Shown one piece after another: positions 22,512 to 32,817 of a stretch of DNA of 64,000 nucleotides. Made by a program: the position numbers and the translations under genes. Each line of letters opens with the position of its first letter. Positions within the stretch are counted from its first letter, which is position 1. The DNA comes from Branchipolynoe longqiensis. Its lineage: Eukaryota > Annelida > Polychaeta > Phyllodocida > Polynoidae. The stretch spans positions 41,920,590 through 41,984,589 of the forward strand of contig CM059199.1 of NCBI GenBank assembly GCA_030323885.1, read 5' to 3'. The notes beneath the pieces were generated by a model. The model worked only from the letters and a program-made list of their open reading frames with translations. It had not been told where the DNA came from and did not search any database.

Positions 22512-23204
22512 AGTTGAACCGATTCAACCGGATAATTTATTATGACCGAGGCTAGATTTCAGGTGTCAAAGGGATGACTGAAGTAATATACAATTTGCAC
22601 GACCAACCCATCAGATGGTGGCAGTGGGCATGACTAGTGTTAAAGCAGGCCTGTGGAAAATGTCTGAGAGAGGACTTTCATCAGCACATCATCCTCTGGC
22701 GGCATCAATAAGAACTAAAGGTGTTGCTGACTGCTCGGTACTTATACCATCAACTAATCTTCTGGTCGCAGGTCAATATTAGGCACAAACAAAATGTCTA
22801 GATTGTGTTTAATTTTGCTCTCATTTGACACACATCTGATCTCTTGAGTTGTTTCTGTAAATTTAAATGTAAATGTATTACACATTTAATTACTGTAATT
22901 TGTTCATGAACCAAAGGGCACACAATGCGGGTCCCCACCTCCTCGCCATTAATCTGGATTTTGCTGCCGATACAACATTACATCAGTACCAATCGATCAA
23001 TTAATGAGTAGAGCCAGTTGAACGCAGAGCACACATGTCGTCAATATTATACAGTTACCTCAAAGATATGACAATGATTTACAAAAATCTAGTGGATTAG
23101 ACAAGCTTAATACCCCCTAGTGAGTTGACACTCAACATAACTTCTTAATCACACTAAGATGATCAGCGATGAAAACAAGCCGCGATGCGACTTTCTTGGT
23201 TTGT
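22512..23204. other. Unannotated spacer
   Basis: No gene or clear repeat seen. Confidence 0.4.
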
Positions 23205-23512
23205 TTATTGTTGTTGTTGTTTTACGTCCTAGCAACATCTAAGGTCATATCAGGATGGGTACCGACTTGTGAATGCGCACTCATGGTGACTTTATAGTGC
23301 TGTCCCACTGGGAAACCAGGCTGTCGGCACCATGACCTGGTATCCCACTCAGTCACATTATCCTGACACTGAGCACACCAGTCCTTGCTCTGTCCTAATA
23401 CTGCCGAGTTGCTGGCTAGGAAGTGACAATTATCAATTTTTAAGTCATTGGTTTGACTCGACCGGGGTTCGAACCCACGACCCCACGATCTACCAGAACG
23501 GGAGAGACTTAC
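23205..23512 (-). mobile_element. SINE-1 copy, head A
   Basis: Tail GTTTATTGTTGTTGTTTTAC, hairpin, body, box B complement GGGTTCGAACCCACGACC, head cut short after CCAGAACGGGAGAG. Confidence 0.85.
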
Positions 23513-23744
23513 TCGGTATGGACAGGGTAAATAAACCATCACACAAAAAGAAGAACGTGATATGGGATAATTCACTCCCATAATCGCCTCACTCTTAAAC
23601 TGCCCGGCCCTAAAGTATTGCTACCCCTGTAGGGAGCAACCAGTGCTGTATACAGAAGACATACACACAGAGATAAATGCCTTCACACAACTGAGCCAGG
23701 CACCCCTACTCGCGTGACAACATACCATCTTGTGGGGCTTTCAA

Positions 23745-24178
23745 AGCGCCACACCCGGCGCGGTGTCCGAATCCTAGTTCCTTGATTGATAAATGCTGGA
23801 AGACCAGTGCCCCGGCGCTGACAAAATATGTATTCAGATGAATAAAAATATTTACCAACAAAAAACAAATCGGTAGAGCTCGGGCCTCGCATACGGGAAG
23901 TCAGGAGTTCAGTTCCCAGTCGAGTTAAACCAATGACTTATAGAATTTATACTTGGTGCTTCCTAGACTGGTGTTTGGCATTAATAGGATATGGCAAGGC
24001 CTGGTTAGCTCAGTGATAGGATAATGTGACTGAGTGGGATGTCAGGTCATGGTGCTGGCGGCATGATTTCCCAGTGGGGCAGCACCTTAAAGTAGCCATG
24101 AGTGTGCACTATCACAAGTCCGTATCCATCCTGGTATGACCTTTGATGTTGCCAGGCTGTACAACTCCAACAACCAAC
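23745..24178 (+). mobile_element. SINE-1 copy, head B, with insert in the head
   Basis: Head begins CCCGGCGCGGTGTCCGAATC, is broken at 23,769 and resumes at 23,868 (GGTAGAGCTCGGGCCTCGC). Body and TTGG-type tail (ACAACTCCAACAACCAACC) are complete. Box A and box B are therefore about 100 bp farther apart than normal. Confidence 0.8.
23770..23867 (+). mobile_element. Short retro-insert with captured recombinase sequence
   Basis: First 28 bp are identical to 21,952-21,979 inside the recombinase fragment. The rest matches the A-tailed repeat at 19,464 (GGAAGACCAGTGCC, GATGAATAAAAATATT, CAACAAAAAACA). AATC recurs at both edges as a possible short target duplication. Confidence 0.6.
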
Positions 24179-24254
24179 CAATCCAAGCACCACAGTGGGC
24201 ACACCGCTGCTACACACGTGACCGCTGAGATGGAAAACTCGAGCAGAGTCATCT

Positions 24255-24360
24255 ATTTATTTGTTTGTTGAGGTGTTATATCCTGGCAACATCTGAGGTC
24301 TCCTATCTGGACTGGTACCTACTTGTGACAGTGTACACTCATGGGCTGCCACACTGGGTG
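24255..24360 (-). mobile_element. SINE-1 3' fragment
   Basis: GTTTGTTGAGGTGTTATATCC, TGGCAACATCTGAGGTC, then ACTTGTGACAGTGTACACTC; stops at GGGCTGCC. Confidence 0.6.
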
Positions 24361-24431
24361 ACTGGGCTGCCTGCAGGTAGTCAACAGAAAATCCTCCAGG
24401 TCGCGGTAATGGCTAAATTATTTGGAAAGGT

Positions 24432-24762
24432 TTGTTTGTTTATTTGTTGTTATTTCACGTCCTAGTAATATTTAAGGTCATATCAGGATGGGTACCGATT
24501 TGTGACTCATGATGATTTTATAGTGCTGCCCCACTGGAAAATCAGGCCACTGGCACAATGACCTGATATCCCACTCAGTCACATTATCCTGACACCGAGC
24601 TAACCAGCACTTGACCTATCCTAATAATGCTGAGCACCAGGCTAGGAAGCAACAAGTATACATTTTTAAGTCATTGGTTTGACTTGACCGGGAAGCAAAC
24701 TCGCAAACTCCCGATCTTCCGCACGCGAGGCCTGTGCTCCACCGATTCGGCCACTGTGCCCG
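24432..24762 (-). mobile_element. SINE-1 copy, head B, GTTT-type tail
   Basis: Tail TTTGTTGTTATTTCACGTCC with head B (CTCCCGATCTTCCGCACGCG, CCACTGTGCCCGG): a head/tail pairing that breaks the usual association. Confidence 0.8.
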
Positions 24763-24795
24763 GTATTTGGAACGGAGCAAGACAAAATCCCCGGA

Positions 24796-24935
24796 GTAGG
24801 GACGAAGGAGGCCGGTGGCGGCGCCACCGGTCCCAGCAGAGTAATAGGTTCCACATATCGGCAGCAAATATATATAATAATAATAGTAATATAATTCACT
24901 TCTGTGCTTTTATACTTGCAATGTCTCTAACCCAT
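24796..24935. repeat. Dispersed hairpin module
   Basis: GGTGGCGGCGCCACCGGTCCC, then CAGCAGAGTAATAGG, and CTGTGCTTTTATACTTGC. An early hairpin arm is decayed. Confidence 0.5.
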
Positions 24936-25409
24936 GGTATGCACGGGTTAAATGTTAGGCTCAGCATCAATCCTGAGACTACTATTGTGTTAACCCGTAA
25001 TTATATATTATATTCACAGTCTCTGACGATATTCAGAGACCATGTATATATGTATGTTCTCTGCTTTATTCCAGACTCATGCAGGGTCCTATTTCAATAT
25101 AGTGCCAGCATCTGGTGGAATCCATCTGTACCATTATGTGGTAAACCATATCGGTGATGCTATCTAATCTGCTAATGGTAGGGGTTAACAACGCTCAAGG
25201 TTATGTGACCCAAAATGGATGCCATTCTGCTCGAAATGACCAAAGCTACTAAAAACCATCATAATTAATATGAAATGTGTATGGTAGGCACAAAACCATG
25301 CTATCAACAACCTATACATGGCAACGCATCAGTGGAGTATGATGATGCACATTGGCAGCACCGATTAACATAGGAGTAGTTATCAGAATGACCCTAAAAC
25401 TTAACCACT
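24936..25409. other. Unannotated spacer
   Basis: No gene recognised. Confidence 0.4.
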
Positions 25410-25420
25410 GTTTGGTATTA

Positions 25421-25475
25421 CATTTGTTTGTTGTTGTTTTACATCCTAGCAACATCTAAGGCCATATCAGGACGG
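25421..25475 (-). mobile_element. 55-bp 5'-truncated SINE-1 with TSD
   Basis: Only tail plus 3' hairpin is present (TTGTTTGTTGTTGTTTTACATCC ... CAGGACGG, read on plus). An 11-bp duplication GTTTGGTATTA flanks it (25,410-25,420; 25,476-25,486). The truncation point is just outside the hairpin. Confidence 0.85.
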
Positions 25476-25492
25476 GTTTGGTATTATATAAA

Positions 25493-25970
25493 ACGAGTCA
25501 GCCTCACGAAAATCGGCCAATTGGTGGTCAATTTAAGATGTTGGCGTCGCAATTCTTAAATTGTAGTGCATTTCTTTGTTTCATATTAAATTATCCTAGA
25601 AACAAATACGGTAGTTGTATTTTCTCTACCTTTACATTCAGGATAAATTTAATGACTTTCCAACACCTATGTCAATGCTAAACTATAATTATTCCGATCG
25701 ACGCCGACATCTAATGCTTGATGCTGACAACTTTAACAGATGTCGGCGTCGCAATTCTTAAAGTGTTGTGCATTTCTTTGTTTTATATTAAATTATCCTA
25801 GAAACAAATAAGGTTGTTGTATTTTCTCTACCTTTACATTCAGGAAAAATTTAATGACTTTCCAACATCTCTGTCAATGATAAACTATAATTATACCGAT
25901 CGACGCCGACATCCAATGCTCGACGCCGACAACTTTCCCCAATTGGCCTATTTTTGTGAGTCTGACTCAT
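25493..25970. mobile_element. TIR element with internal tandem duplication
   Basis: TIR of about 33 bp (ACGAGTCAGCCTCACGAAAA left; complement at right, with CCAATTGG inside each). The interior is two copies of a roughly 200-bp unit (25,538 and 25,740) sharing GCAATTCTTAAA, AAATTATCCTAGAAACAAAT and CCGATCGACGCCGACATC. Confidence 0.75.
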
Positions 25971-26219
25971 ACAATGATACTTATACATCACATATAGATA
26001 GATAAAGATTGCACGTAGCCATGCATTTGACCTACTTTGAGGTGAATGTAGGCGTAGATAGACGGACTACTGCGGATACGAGTTGTTGTACACGTGTGGT
26101 GACCAGGGGGCAAACTAGCCGTAGAATGTAGCATGCAAAAGGGTACAACGCCGGAACCCCCCAGGGGCTTGGGCAGCTCAAAATCGATTACACCTACATG
26201 CAGTGTTGCAGACTGGCAT

Positions 26220-26660
26220 ATGGCTTGTGTGTGGGGAGGGCTGGGGCAGGTGTGTGCGGACGGTGTGTAGGCATGATGTGTGAGAAGGGTGCTTGTGTGG
26301 TTGAGAGTAGTGCATGTTTGGGTCGGTGGGGTGGTTGGTGAATGTATGTGTGGATGAGGGTATGTTGGGTGGGGGGAGTGAGGGTGTGTGTGATGGTGTG
26401 TGTGACGGTGAAGGTGAGGGTGTGGGTGTGGGTGTGGGGTGTGGGGTGTGGTGGGGGTGTGGGAGAGGGTGAGGGTGTGGGTGGGGGTGTGGAGGTGGGG
26501 AGTGGATGTAGGGGGGTATGGGGGTGTGAGGGTGAAGGTGAGGGTGTGGATGTGGGTGGTGGGGTGTGGGTTGTGGGGTGTGGGGTGTGGGTGTGGGGTG
26601 TGGGGTGCGGGTGAAGGTGAGTGTGTGGGTGTGGTGAGTGTGTGGGTGTGGGTGGGTATT
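26220..26660. repeat. GTGTGG / GGGTGT array
   Basis: About 440 bp of strand-asymmetric GT-rich hexamer-like repeats (GTGGGTGTGGGGTGTGG). Long Pro/Thr/His frames on the minus strand are repeat by-products. It ends at a SINE-1 tail. Confidence 0.9.
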
Positions 26661-26668
26661 GTAGTGGG

Positions 26669-26980
26669 TCGGTTGGTTGTTGGTGTTTTACGTCCTGACA
26701 ACATCTGAGGTCATCTCAGGACGGATAATGACTTGTGACACACAAGGTGACTTTACAGTGCTGCCAGCACCATGACCTGATATCCCACCCGGTCACATTA
26801 TCCTGACACTGAGCTAACCAGTCCTTGCCCTATCCTATTACAATCAAACACACAGCTAGGAAGCAACTAAGTACCAAGTACCAATTTTGTATGTCATCGC
26901 TTTGACTCGACCAGGAATTGAACTCCCGAACTTCCGGACGGGAAGGTTGCGCTCTACCGATTCGGTCATCGTGCTCGGTG
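26669..26980 (-). mobile_element. SINE-1 copy, head B, between GT-rich tracts
   Basis: Tail GGTTGGTTGTTGGTGTTTTAC, body with a 5-bp insertion (TACCAAGTACC), head CTCCCGAACTTCCGGACGGG to CGTGCTCGGTG. Confidence 0.85.
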
Positions 26981-27002
26981 TAAGATGGGAACCAGTGAAG
27001 TA

Positions 27003-27088
27003 GTAGGAAGTGGGGTGTGGGTGGGTGTGGGGGTGCGGGTGCGGGTGCGGGTGCGGGGTGCAGGGTGGGTGGGGGTGCTGGGTGGGCG
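27003..27088. repeat. GGGTGC/GGGTGT array
   Basis: GTGGGTGTGGGGGTGCGGGT-type repeats on the head side of the SINE. Confidence 0.85.
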
Positions 27089-27370
27089 GCGTTTGTATAC
27101 ATGCCCTGCGGGTAAACAAACCTACCCCAGTTTGTCTAGATCTAACCATACACTGGTGCAGTATACTGTGTCCTGGCCACCTGTCTCCCTAATCGATGTC
27201 AAATCAGTTCATTATCTGTTTTATTGTTAAAGGCACATGCTACTATGAAAGCACCAGATTGTGAAAAGCAAGACACTCATCCAGATGTCATGCTACATGC
27301 TCCAACTTTGATACCGATGTAGGTATTAAGGGTTTGTTACTGCATTGGTTTAGAAAGGTGAGTTACTTTA

Positions 27371-27450
27371 ACACTACAGCTACTGAAGGGATCTATATAT
27401 ATTTATATCAAATATGTGTACATATGTCGATGATAGGTAGCAGCTTATAT

Positions 27451-27484
<34 letters not shown>

Positions 27485-27840
27485 ATACTACAGCTACTGA
27501 AGTGATCTATATATATTTATATCAAGTATGTATACATATATCGATGATATGTAGCACCTTATATTAAATATATATATTTATATATATATATATTTAACAC
27601 TACATCTAATGAAGTGATCTATATATATTCATATCAAATATGTATACATATATCGATGATATGTAGCAGCTTATATTATATATATATATATATATATATT
27701 TAACACTACAGCTAATGAAGTGATCTATATATATTTATATCAAATATGTATACATATATCGATGATATGTAGCACCTTATATTAAATAAATATATATATA
27801 TATGTCGGTGATATGTAGCAACTTATATTAAATAGGGATA
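27371..27840. repeat. Tandem repeat, about 106-114 bp unit
   Basis: Four copies start near 27,371, 27,485, 27,597 and 27,703, each ACACTACAGCTACTGAAG, GATCTATATATATTTATATC, ATGTATACATATATCGATG, ATGTAGCACCTTATATTAAA and a (TA)n run of variable length. A partial fifth copy ends at 27,840. Confidence 0.9.
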
Positions 27841-27955
27841 GTGATAAACCCTTTATTGCGTGTAATAAGGCATGTAGTGTCCTGCACCCCCCCCCCCTCC
27901 CTGGTCCGGGTGGGGGGCTAGCCTCCACTCCCTCGGTGGAATTATATATATATAT
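27838..27955. repeat. Hairpin-module relative with C run
   Basis: GGATAGTGATAAACCCTTTAT, TGCGTGTAATAAG, C run, TGGTCCGGGTGGGGGG. Its complement is present at 37,017-37,055, linking it to the module there. Confidence 0.45.
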
Positions 27956-28034
27956 AGATAACTTTATTAGCTTTTTGGTGATCTGCATTCAAAGCTACTC
28001 ATATATTGATGATTTATTATATGTATTATAGAAG

Positions 28035-28215
28035 TTAATATCCCAGCAACATCTAAGGTCATTCCAGGGTAGGCATCAATTTGAGACATGCATTACTGAG
28101 AGTAAATTTATAGTGTTGCCTCTCTGATAGACCTCTACGCCGGCACCATAACTCGATATCCCACTCATTCACACTATCCTGAACCAGATGAAAACAGTCC
28201 TTGTGATATCCTTCC
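28035..28215 (-). mobile_element. Diverged SINE-1 3' half
   Basis: CCCAGCAACATCTAAGGTC, TTTATAGTGTTGCC, GATATCCCACTCATTCAC; no tail or head. Confidence 0.55.
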
Positions 28216-28517
28216 GCGGATTAATTAGGAAATTCCCTTGCTTTGAATCACGAGAATGCAATGTTCTTGCCCATTGCGGCATCCTATTCTATTATGCTGA
28301 ACCATGCTGACTCGACAATTCTTTCCCGAACAGTTGGAGGAGGGTGATTGTTCTGATTGGCAATTGGTTAATCCAATTGACCCAATTCCCATTGAACATA
28401 CCAGACGCCGTGTCCGATTCGATAAGATCGCTGAATAGGCTCCCATTCGCTGGGTCGTGGTTTTGAACCTAAACCGTCTGTAACCACTGACTTGCAAATT
28501 TGATACAAGCTGCTAGA

Positions 28518-28857
28518 TTTCCCCCTTGTTTTATTTAATGATGCCTCTAGAGAACATTTATTTTTTATCATTGGCTATTGTACGTCAAACATATGGTCAT
28601 TCTGACGTATTTCTTTGGTTGAAACCTGCTGCCGCCTCACAGCCTACTCTTTCCGATAAGTAGCAAGGGGTCTTTTATATGCACTTTCCCACAGACAGGA
28701 CATCACATACCACAGCCTTTGATGAACCAGTTGTGGACCACTGGTTAGAACGGAAAATAGTCCAAACTGCAAATGTGTCCACTGAGAAGGATCCATCCCA
28801 TGACTGACAGATTCACCGGTGGACACTCTCCAGCGTGAGCTAGGTCCCACTCCGTAC
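28518..28857 (-). mobile_element. SINE-3 nested in SINE-1
   Basis: Most complete SINE-3 copy: CCTTGTTTTATTTAATGATG, CATTGGCTATTGTACGTC, GCAAGGGGTCTTTTATATGC, CACAGACAGGACATCACA, TGATGAACCAGTTGTGGACC, tRNA-like end AGCGTGAGCTAGGTCCCAC. AGCTGCTA / AGCTACTA at the edges is a probable 8-bp target duplication. Confidence 0.75.
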
Positions 28858-29009
28858 CAGCTACTACCAAGCCAGGGATTCGGCATTAATATGATAGAAC
28901 AATGACTGGTTTTCACAGTAACATAATAATGCGACTGAGTGGGGTATTGGTGCATGGTACCAGCGGCCTGGTCTCCCAGGGAGGCAGCACTACAAAGTCA
29001 CCATGAGTG

Positions 29010-29334
29010 GTTGGTTGTTGGAGGTTTACATCCTGGCAACATCTAAGGTCATTTGAGGACATGTACCCACTTCTGACAGTGTGCAGTCACGATGACTAAA
29101 TAGTAGTGTCCCACTGGGAGACCAGGCAGCTGGCTATTACCTGATATCCCATTTAGTTACATTATCCTGACACAGAGGTAACCAGTCATTCCACAATCCT
29201 AATAATGCCGAGCACCTGTCTAGGAAGCGACAAGTATCAATTTTGTAAGTCAGTACTTTGACTCGACCGGGAATCGAACTCCCTATCTTCAGCATGAGAA
29301 GCCTGTGCTCTACCGATTCAGCCACCACGTCCGG
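29010..29334 (-). mobile_element. SINE-1 copy, head B, nested in SINE-1
   Basis: Tail GGTTGGTTGTTGGAGGTTTAC, head CACCACGTCCGGTG. CACCATGAGTG at the left and GACCATGAGTG at the right form a target duplication inside the host SINE. Confidence 0.8.
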
Positions 29335-29356
29335 TGACCATGAGTGTGCACTCACG

Positions 29357-29485
29357 CAATTTGGTTCACATCCTGATGTGACACTATATGTTGCTGGTAC
29401 ATAAATCCCCAACAAACTAACCAATTGAACACCGCTGAATGCAACGCTAAAACACTCTGGAAGCTTGGTTGTAATCCACGGTTTC
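29357..29485. repeat. 130-bp direct repeat, left copy
   Basis: AATTTGGTTCACATCCTGATG through ACCAATTGAACACCGCTGAAT to GGTTGTAATCCACGG. Includes a SINE-1 3' hairpin and tail followed by unique DNA. Its twin is at 29,758-29,890. Confidence 0.75.
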
Positions 29486-29757
29486 GAACCCTGGCCGAGT
29501 CAAATCAATGACTCAAAAATTGATACTTGTCACTTCCTAGCCAGGCACTCTGCATTATTACAATAGGGCAAGGACTGGTTGGCTCAGCATCAGGATACTG
29601 TGACAGTGGGATATCGGGTCATGTTACCGGCAGCATGATTTCCCAGTGGGGCAGCACTATAAAGTCGCCATGAGTGCTCACTGCCACTAGTCAATACCCA
29701 TCCTAATATGACCTTGGATGTTACCAAGAAGTACAACTCCAATAACCAACCAGCACC
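29486..29757 (+). mobile_element. SINE-1 copy lacking its head start
   Basis: Box B onward (TTCGAACCCTGGCCGAGTC), full body, tail ACAACTCCAATAACCAACC. Enclosed by the 130-bp direct repeats. Confidence 0.75.
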
Positions 29758-29890
29758 AATTTTGTGCATATCCTGATGTGACACCATATGTTGCTGGGAC
29801 ATAAAACCCCTCCAAACTAACCAATTGAACACCGCTGAATGCAAAACTATAAGTAAAACCATCTGGAGGGTTGGTTGCAATCCATACTTG
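29758..29890. repeat. 130-bp direct repeat, right copy
   Basis: AATTTTGTGCATATCCTGATG through ACCAATTGAACACCGCTGAAT to GGTTGCAATCCATAC; about 85-90% like the left copy by eye. Confidence 0.75.
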
Positions 29891-30189
29891 ACAACAAAAA
29901 ACCAGCACGGAGCCACCTAGCGGAGTTTCTGAACACCAGCTGTGTGGAAGTTGCCTTACACATGATGTACATTGGAAACAGGGCCAACGTGGCTAACGAC
30001 TCCGTCGTGAAACTAATGGGACCTGTCCATTGATAATGACATGTGTCATAGAACATAAGAAACAAAAGGGGTTCGCAGCCTGGGGATATGTAGCCTGCCT
30101 CACTACCAACAGCAGGGCTTCTGAGTTATTAGCCCTGCACAGTAGGACACAAACTGCAGTACTCCAAGCATGTAACAGGTGGAGACCAG

Positions 30190-30445
30190 GTGTTTCCCAG
30201 CTAACAAATAAATGTCATACTGATGTCAGTATGACCTTATAAAATGTTACATTAACGTCAACATTATAAAAAAACGTCATATAAACATTATTTTGTATGA
30301 AGTATAAAACGTTATATAATGTTATTTTATAACCTTCTAAAGACGTTTTTTAACATCATTATGATGTTTTCATATAGCATTGCATGTTAAAAGATAATGG
30401 AAGATTCATAGCCATGTTGCCCTGAGTAAATGTAGTTCATAATTC
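30190..30445 (+). mobile_element. AACGTTATA-type palindromic element
   Basis: Starts TTCCCAGCTAACAAATAAATG, is rich in short inverted repeats of ACGTTATA and AACGTT, ends near CATGTTGCCCTGAGTAAATG. An inverted relative is split at 40.6-41.64 kb. Confidence 0.55.
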
Positions 30446-30947
30446 TTTAAATAAGTAGGATGCAATTTGTATTAAAATGCATACATACGAGCACAGTACT
30501 TCATAACTCGTTCAATAAATTGGACAGTCCTTCCTGCTCCCCACCGCTCCCCAAAGACATTGCGGGCTGCAGCCTGGACTAGTTATCTACTGCTCTGGCT
30601 TAATCAACCAGGGCCCATATTCATGAGCTTGGGTTAGGGCTCTAACCGCGGCTAGTGGTACCCCACCCAGCTAATGGTGGAAAATCCGCATTCATGAGCC
30701 GGTGCCAGCGCTAGCCGCGGTGCGTAACCTAGGCTACGCTACCCCGTTTTCGAATAAGGGTTAACTGCTAGCCGCGCCAGTTAGTGTGCATGTGTGGCTC
30801 TCAATCTATTCAATGCGATCATATTTGGCAGATTTACATACGCAATAAGTGAAATTTAATCAAATTAACCCTTAAAATCGAACCGTTATTAACGCTCCCG
30901 CCGCATTGGCGGCATTATGCATATTGTCGAATCGACGAATGTAAAGT

Positions 30948-31090
30948 AAACAAATCGCCGCCGCTGCTTCGACGTCGATATCCATACTGTCACATATCAA
31001 CAAAACACATATCGCTGCCGCTGCCGCATCGACGTCGCTATCCATACTGTCGAACATCAACAAAACATCGCCACCGCCGCCGCATCGGTG
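30948..31090. repeat. Two-copy 65-bp GC-rich repeat
   Basis: AAATCGCCGCCGCTGC, CGACGTCGATATCCATACTG and CAACAAAACA repeat once. 20 bp (30,970-30,989) is the exact complement of 43,137-43,156. Confidence 0.8.
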
Positions 31091-31183
31091 GCCAAATCTA
31101 TTCAATGCTATCATATTTAACAGAATTACATACGCAATAAGTGAAATTTTATCAATTTAACCCTAAAATCGAACCTTTATTAA

Positions 31184-32518
31184 AGTTGCATGGTCCGATG
31201 AAATATAATTTTATCAAAATTAAAACAACTACTTACATTTGATGCTATATATCCAACTTAGATATTGGTGTATTAGCTAATGATTTGGGACAGTATATAC
31301 AGAAGAACCAGTGAGTTTATAACCTCACCCCTTTGAACACTCAGTTTGAAACACCCATTTTGCAGGAAGGCCATTAACCAATTAGGCCAATCTCATGACC
31401 CCATTAGCCCCCCCAACCAAGTAGGCCTGCTGTGCAGGGTCATAGAGGGGAAGGGGATATGAGGTGGATGTGTGTGTATGTGTCTGTGTGTTTCCTGACC
31501 TGACTTTACAGAGACACAGAGACAGACATACACACAGACATACACACACAGACATACACACACAAGACATACACACACAGACATACACACACAGACAGAC
31601 ACCCATAGATAGCACACACAGACAGACATGCACAGACAGCACACACATACACAGAAACACACACACATGCACACACCCGACATACACAGACACACATACA
31701 CCCAACCTGACTTTGCAGAGAGAGAGCCACACACACACACACACACACCCAGACAGACACACACATACATACACACATACATACATGCAGAGACATACAC
31801 ACATAGACATACACACACAGACACACACATACATATACTTACAGACACACACTAACATACACACATGCATACACACATACACACAGACAGACACACGGAT
31901 AGACACACACAGACACACATGCATAGACAGCACACACAGACACAGAAACACACAGACATGCACACACCTGACATACACAGACACACATACACCCGACCTG
32001 ACTTTGCAGATAGAGACACACACAGACAGAGACACATAGACAGACGCACACAGATAGAGGCAGACACACACACATACATACACACACATACATACCCACA
32101 CATACAGAGAAACACAGAAATACACACACACATATACATACAGACATACATAGACAGACACAAGCAGACAACAGACACACATTATATTTTGTTGAAAACC
32201 CTAGTGCCATGGGCCTATGGCACTAATCCAGTCCCAGAAGGGCAAGCCCAACCAGGAATACCTACCTACAGTCCTGTAAGGTTTCCAGGTCATCTCACAT
32301 CACGTGGTCACTGCGAGATGACCATCTGGGTCATAGCCACAGGACTTTTGACAAGCTTGTCGAAATTATTGTTGGTTCTTTCAGCTCATATTACTTCAAA
32401 ACTAATCATCTTTAATCAAAACAACTCCGGACTAATGATTAGTAGCTTGTAACGATCAATTTGATATATTTATCTAAAAAATAAGACAAAAATTCAAGTG
32501 CCATCGGACCATGCAACT
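31184..32518. mobile_element. TTAA-target MITE enlarged by a CA-rich array
   Basis: TTAA at 31,180-31,183 and 32,519-32,522; ends AGTTGCATGGTCCGATGAAA and mirror. Both halves of the family consensus are present, separated by the array and some unique sequence. The uninterrupted target is preserved at about 30,885-30,892. Confidence 0.85.
31450..32185. repeat. (CACACAGACATA)-type array with punctuation
   Basis: About 730 bp of ACACAC/AGACA/CATA repeats. CCTGACTTTRCAGAGAGAGA-like punctuation recurs near 31,498, 31,708 and 31,997. Cys/Val and His/Thr frames through it are artefacts. Confidence 0.9.
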
Positions 32519-32735
32519 TTAACGCTCCCGCCGCATTGGCGGCGTTATTCATATTGTCAAATCGAGGGAATTCCCAAATCTATAAATAAACTCATGGTTA
32601 GCTATCCGTGGCGGCTTGGACATTGGTGAATACGACTTGACCTATTTCTCCAACCCGCAGATAGCTACCCCAGAGCTAGCGTGTAGCCCACGGCTAGCCT
32701 GGCACCAGCCCATGAATACGGGCCCTGAGCTCCAA

Positions 32736-32790
32736 TCGTGGCGCCACCACTCACTGTACCGCTGAAAGTGTATATATATATGCTGTATAA
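32736..32790. repeat. Dispersed hairpin module fragment
   Basis: GTGGCGCCACCACTCACTG followed by a short (TA)n and GCTGTATAAG. Confidence 0.4.
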
Positions 32791-32817
32791 GTGATCATAT
32801 GAGCATAATTATCTGGA

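Larger units (their letters stand above)
28402..29420 (+). mobile_element. SINE-1 host copy with two nested SINEs
   Basis: Head (CCAGACGCCGTGTCCGATTC), then body resumes at 28,858 (ACTACCAAGCCAGGGATTC) and again at 29,335 (GACCATGAGTGTGCACTC), ending ACATAAATCCCCAACAAAC. A SINE-3 sits at 28,518-28,857 and a minus-strand SINE-1 at 29,010-29,334. Confidence 0.75.
30611..32725. mobile_element. 2.1-kb TIR element, GGGCCCRTATTCATG ends
   Basis: TIR GGGCCCATATTCATGAGC at left and the complement of GGGCCCGTATTCATGGGC at right; both arms continue with GCTAGCC-rich sequence. No transposase frame. The interior has two copies of a roughly 280-bp unit; the second is interrupted by a TTAA MITE. TIR resembles PIF/Harbinger-type ends, but no target duplication is seen. 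Confidence 0.6.

Noticed and set aside
25988..26704. 238-aa minus-strand frame
   Set aside because: His/Thr/Pro repeats from the GT-rich array joined to chance open sequence.
27371..27840. CRISPR-like direct repeats
   Set aside because: Units are contiguous tandem copies of 106-114 bp with no unique spacers, in eukaryotic DNA.
31382..32452. Long Cys/Val and His/Thr frames
   Set aside because: By-products of the CA-rich array inside a MITE.
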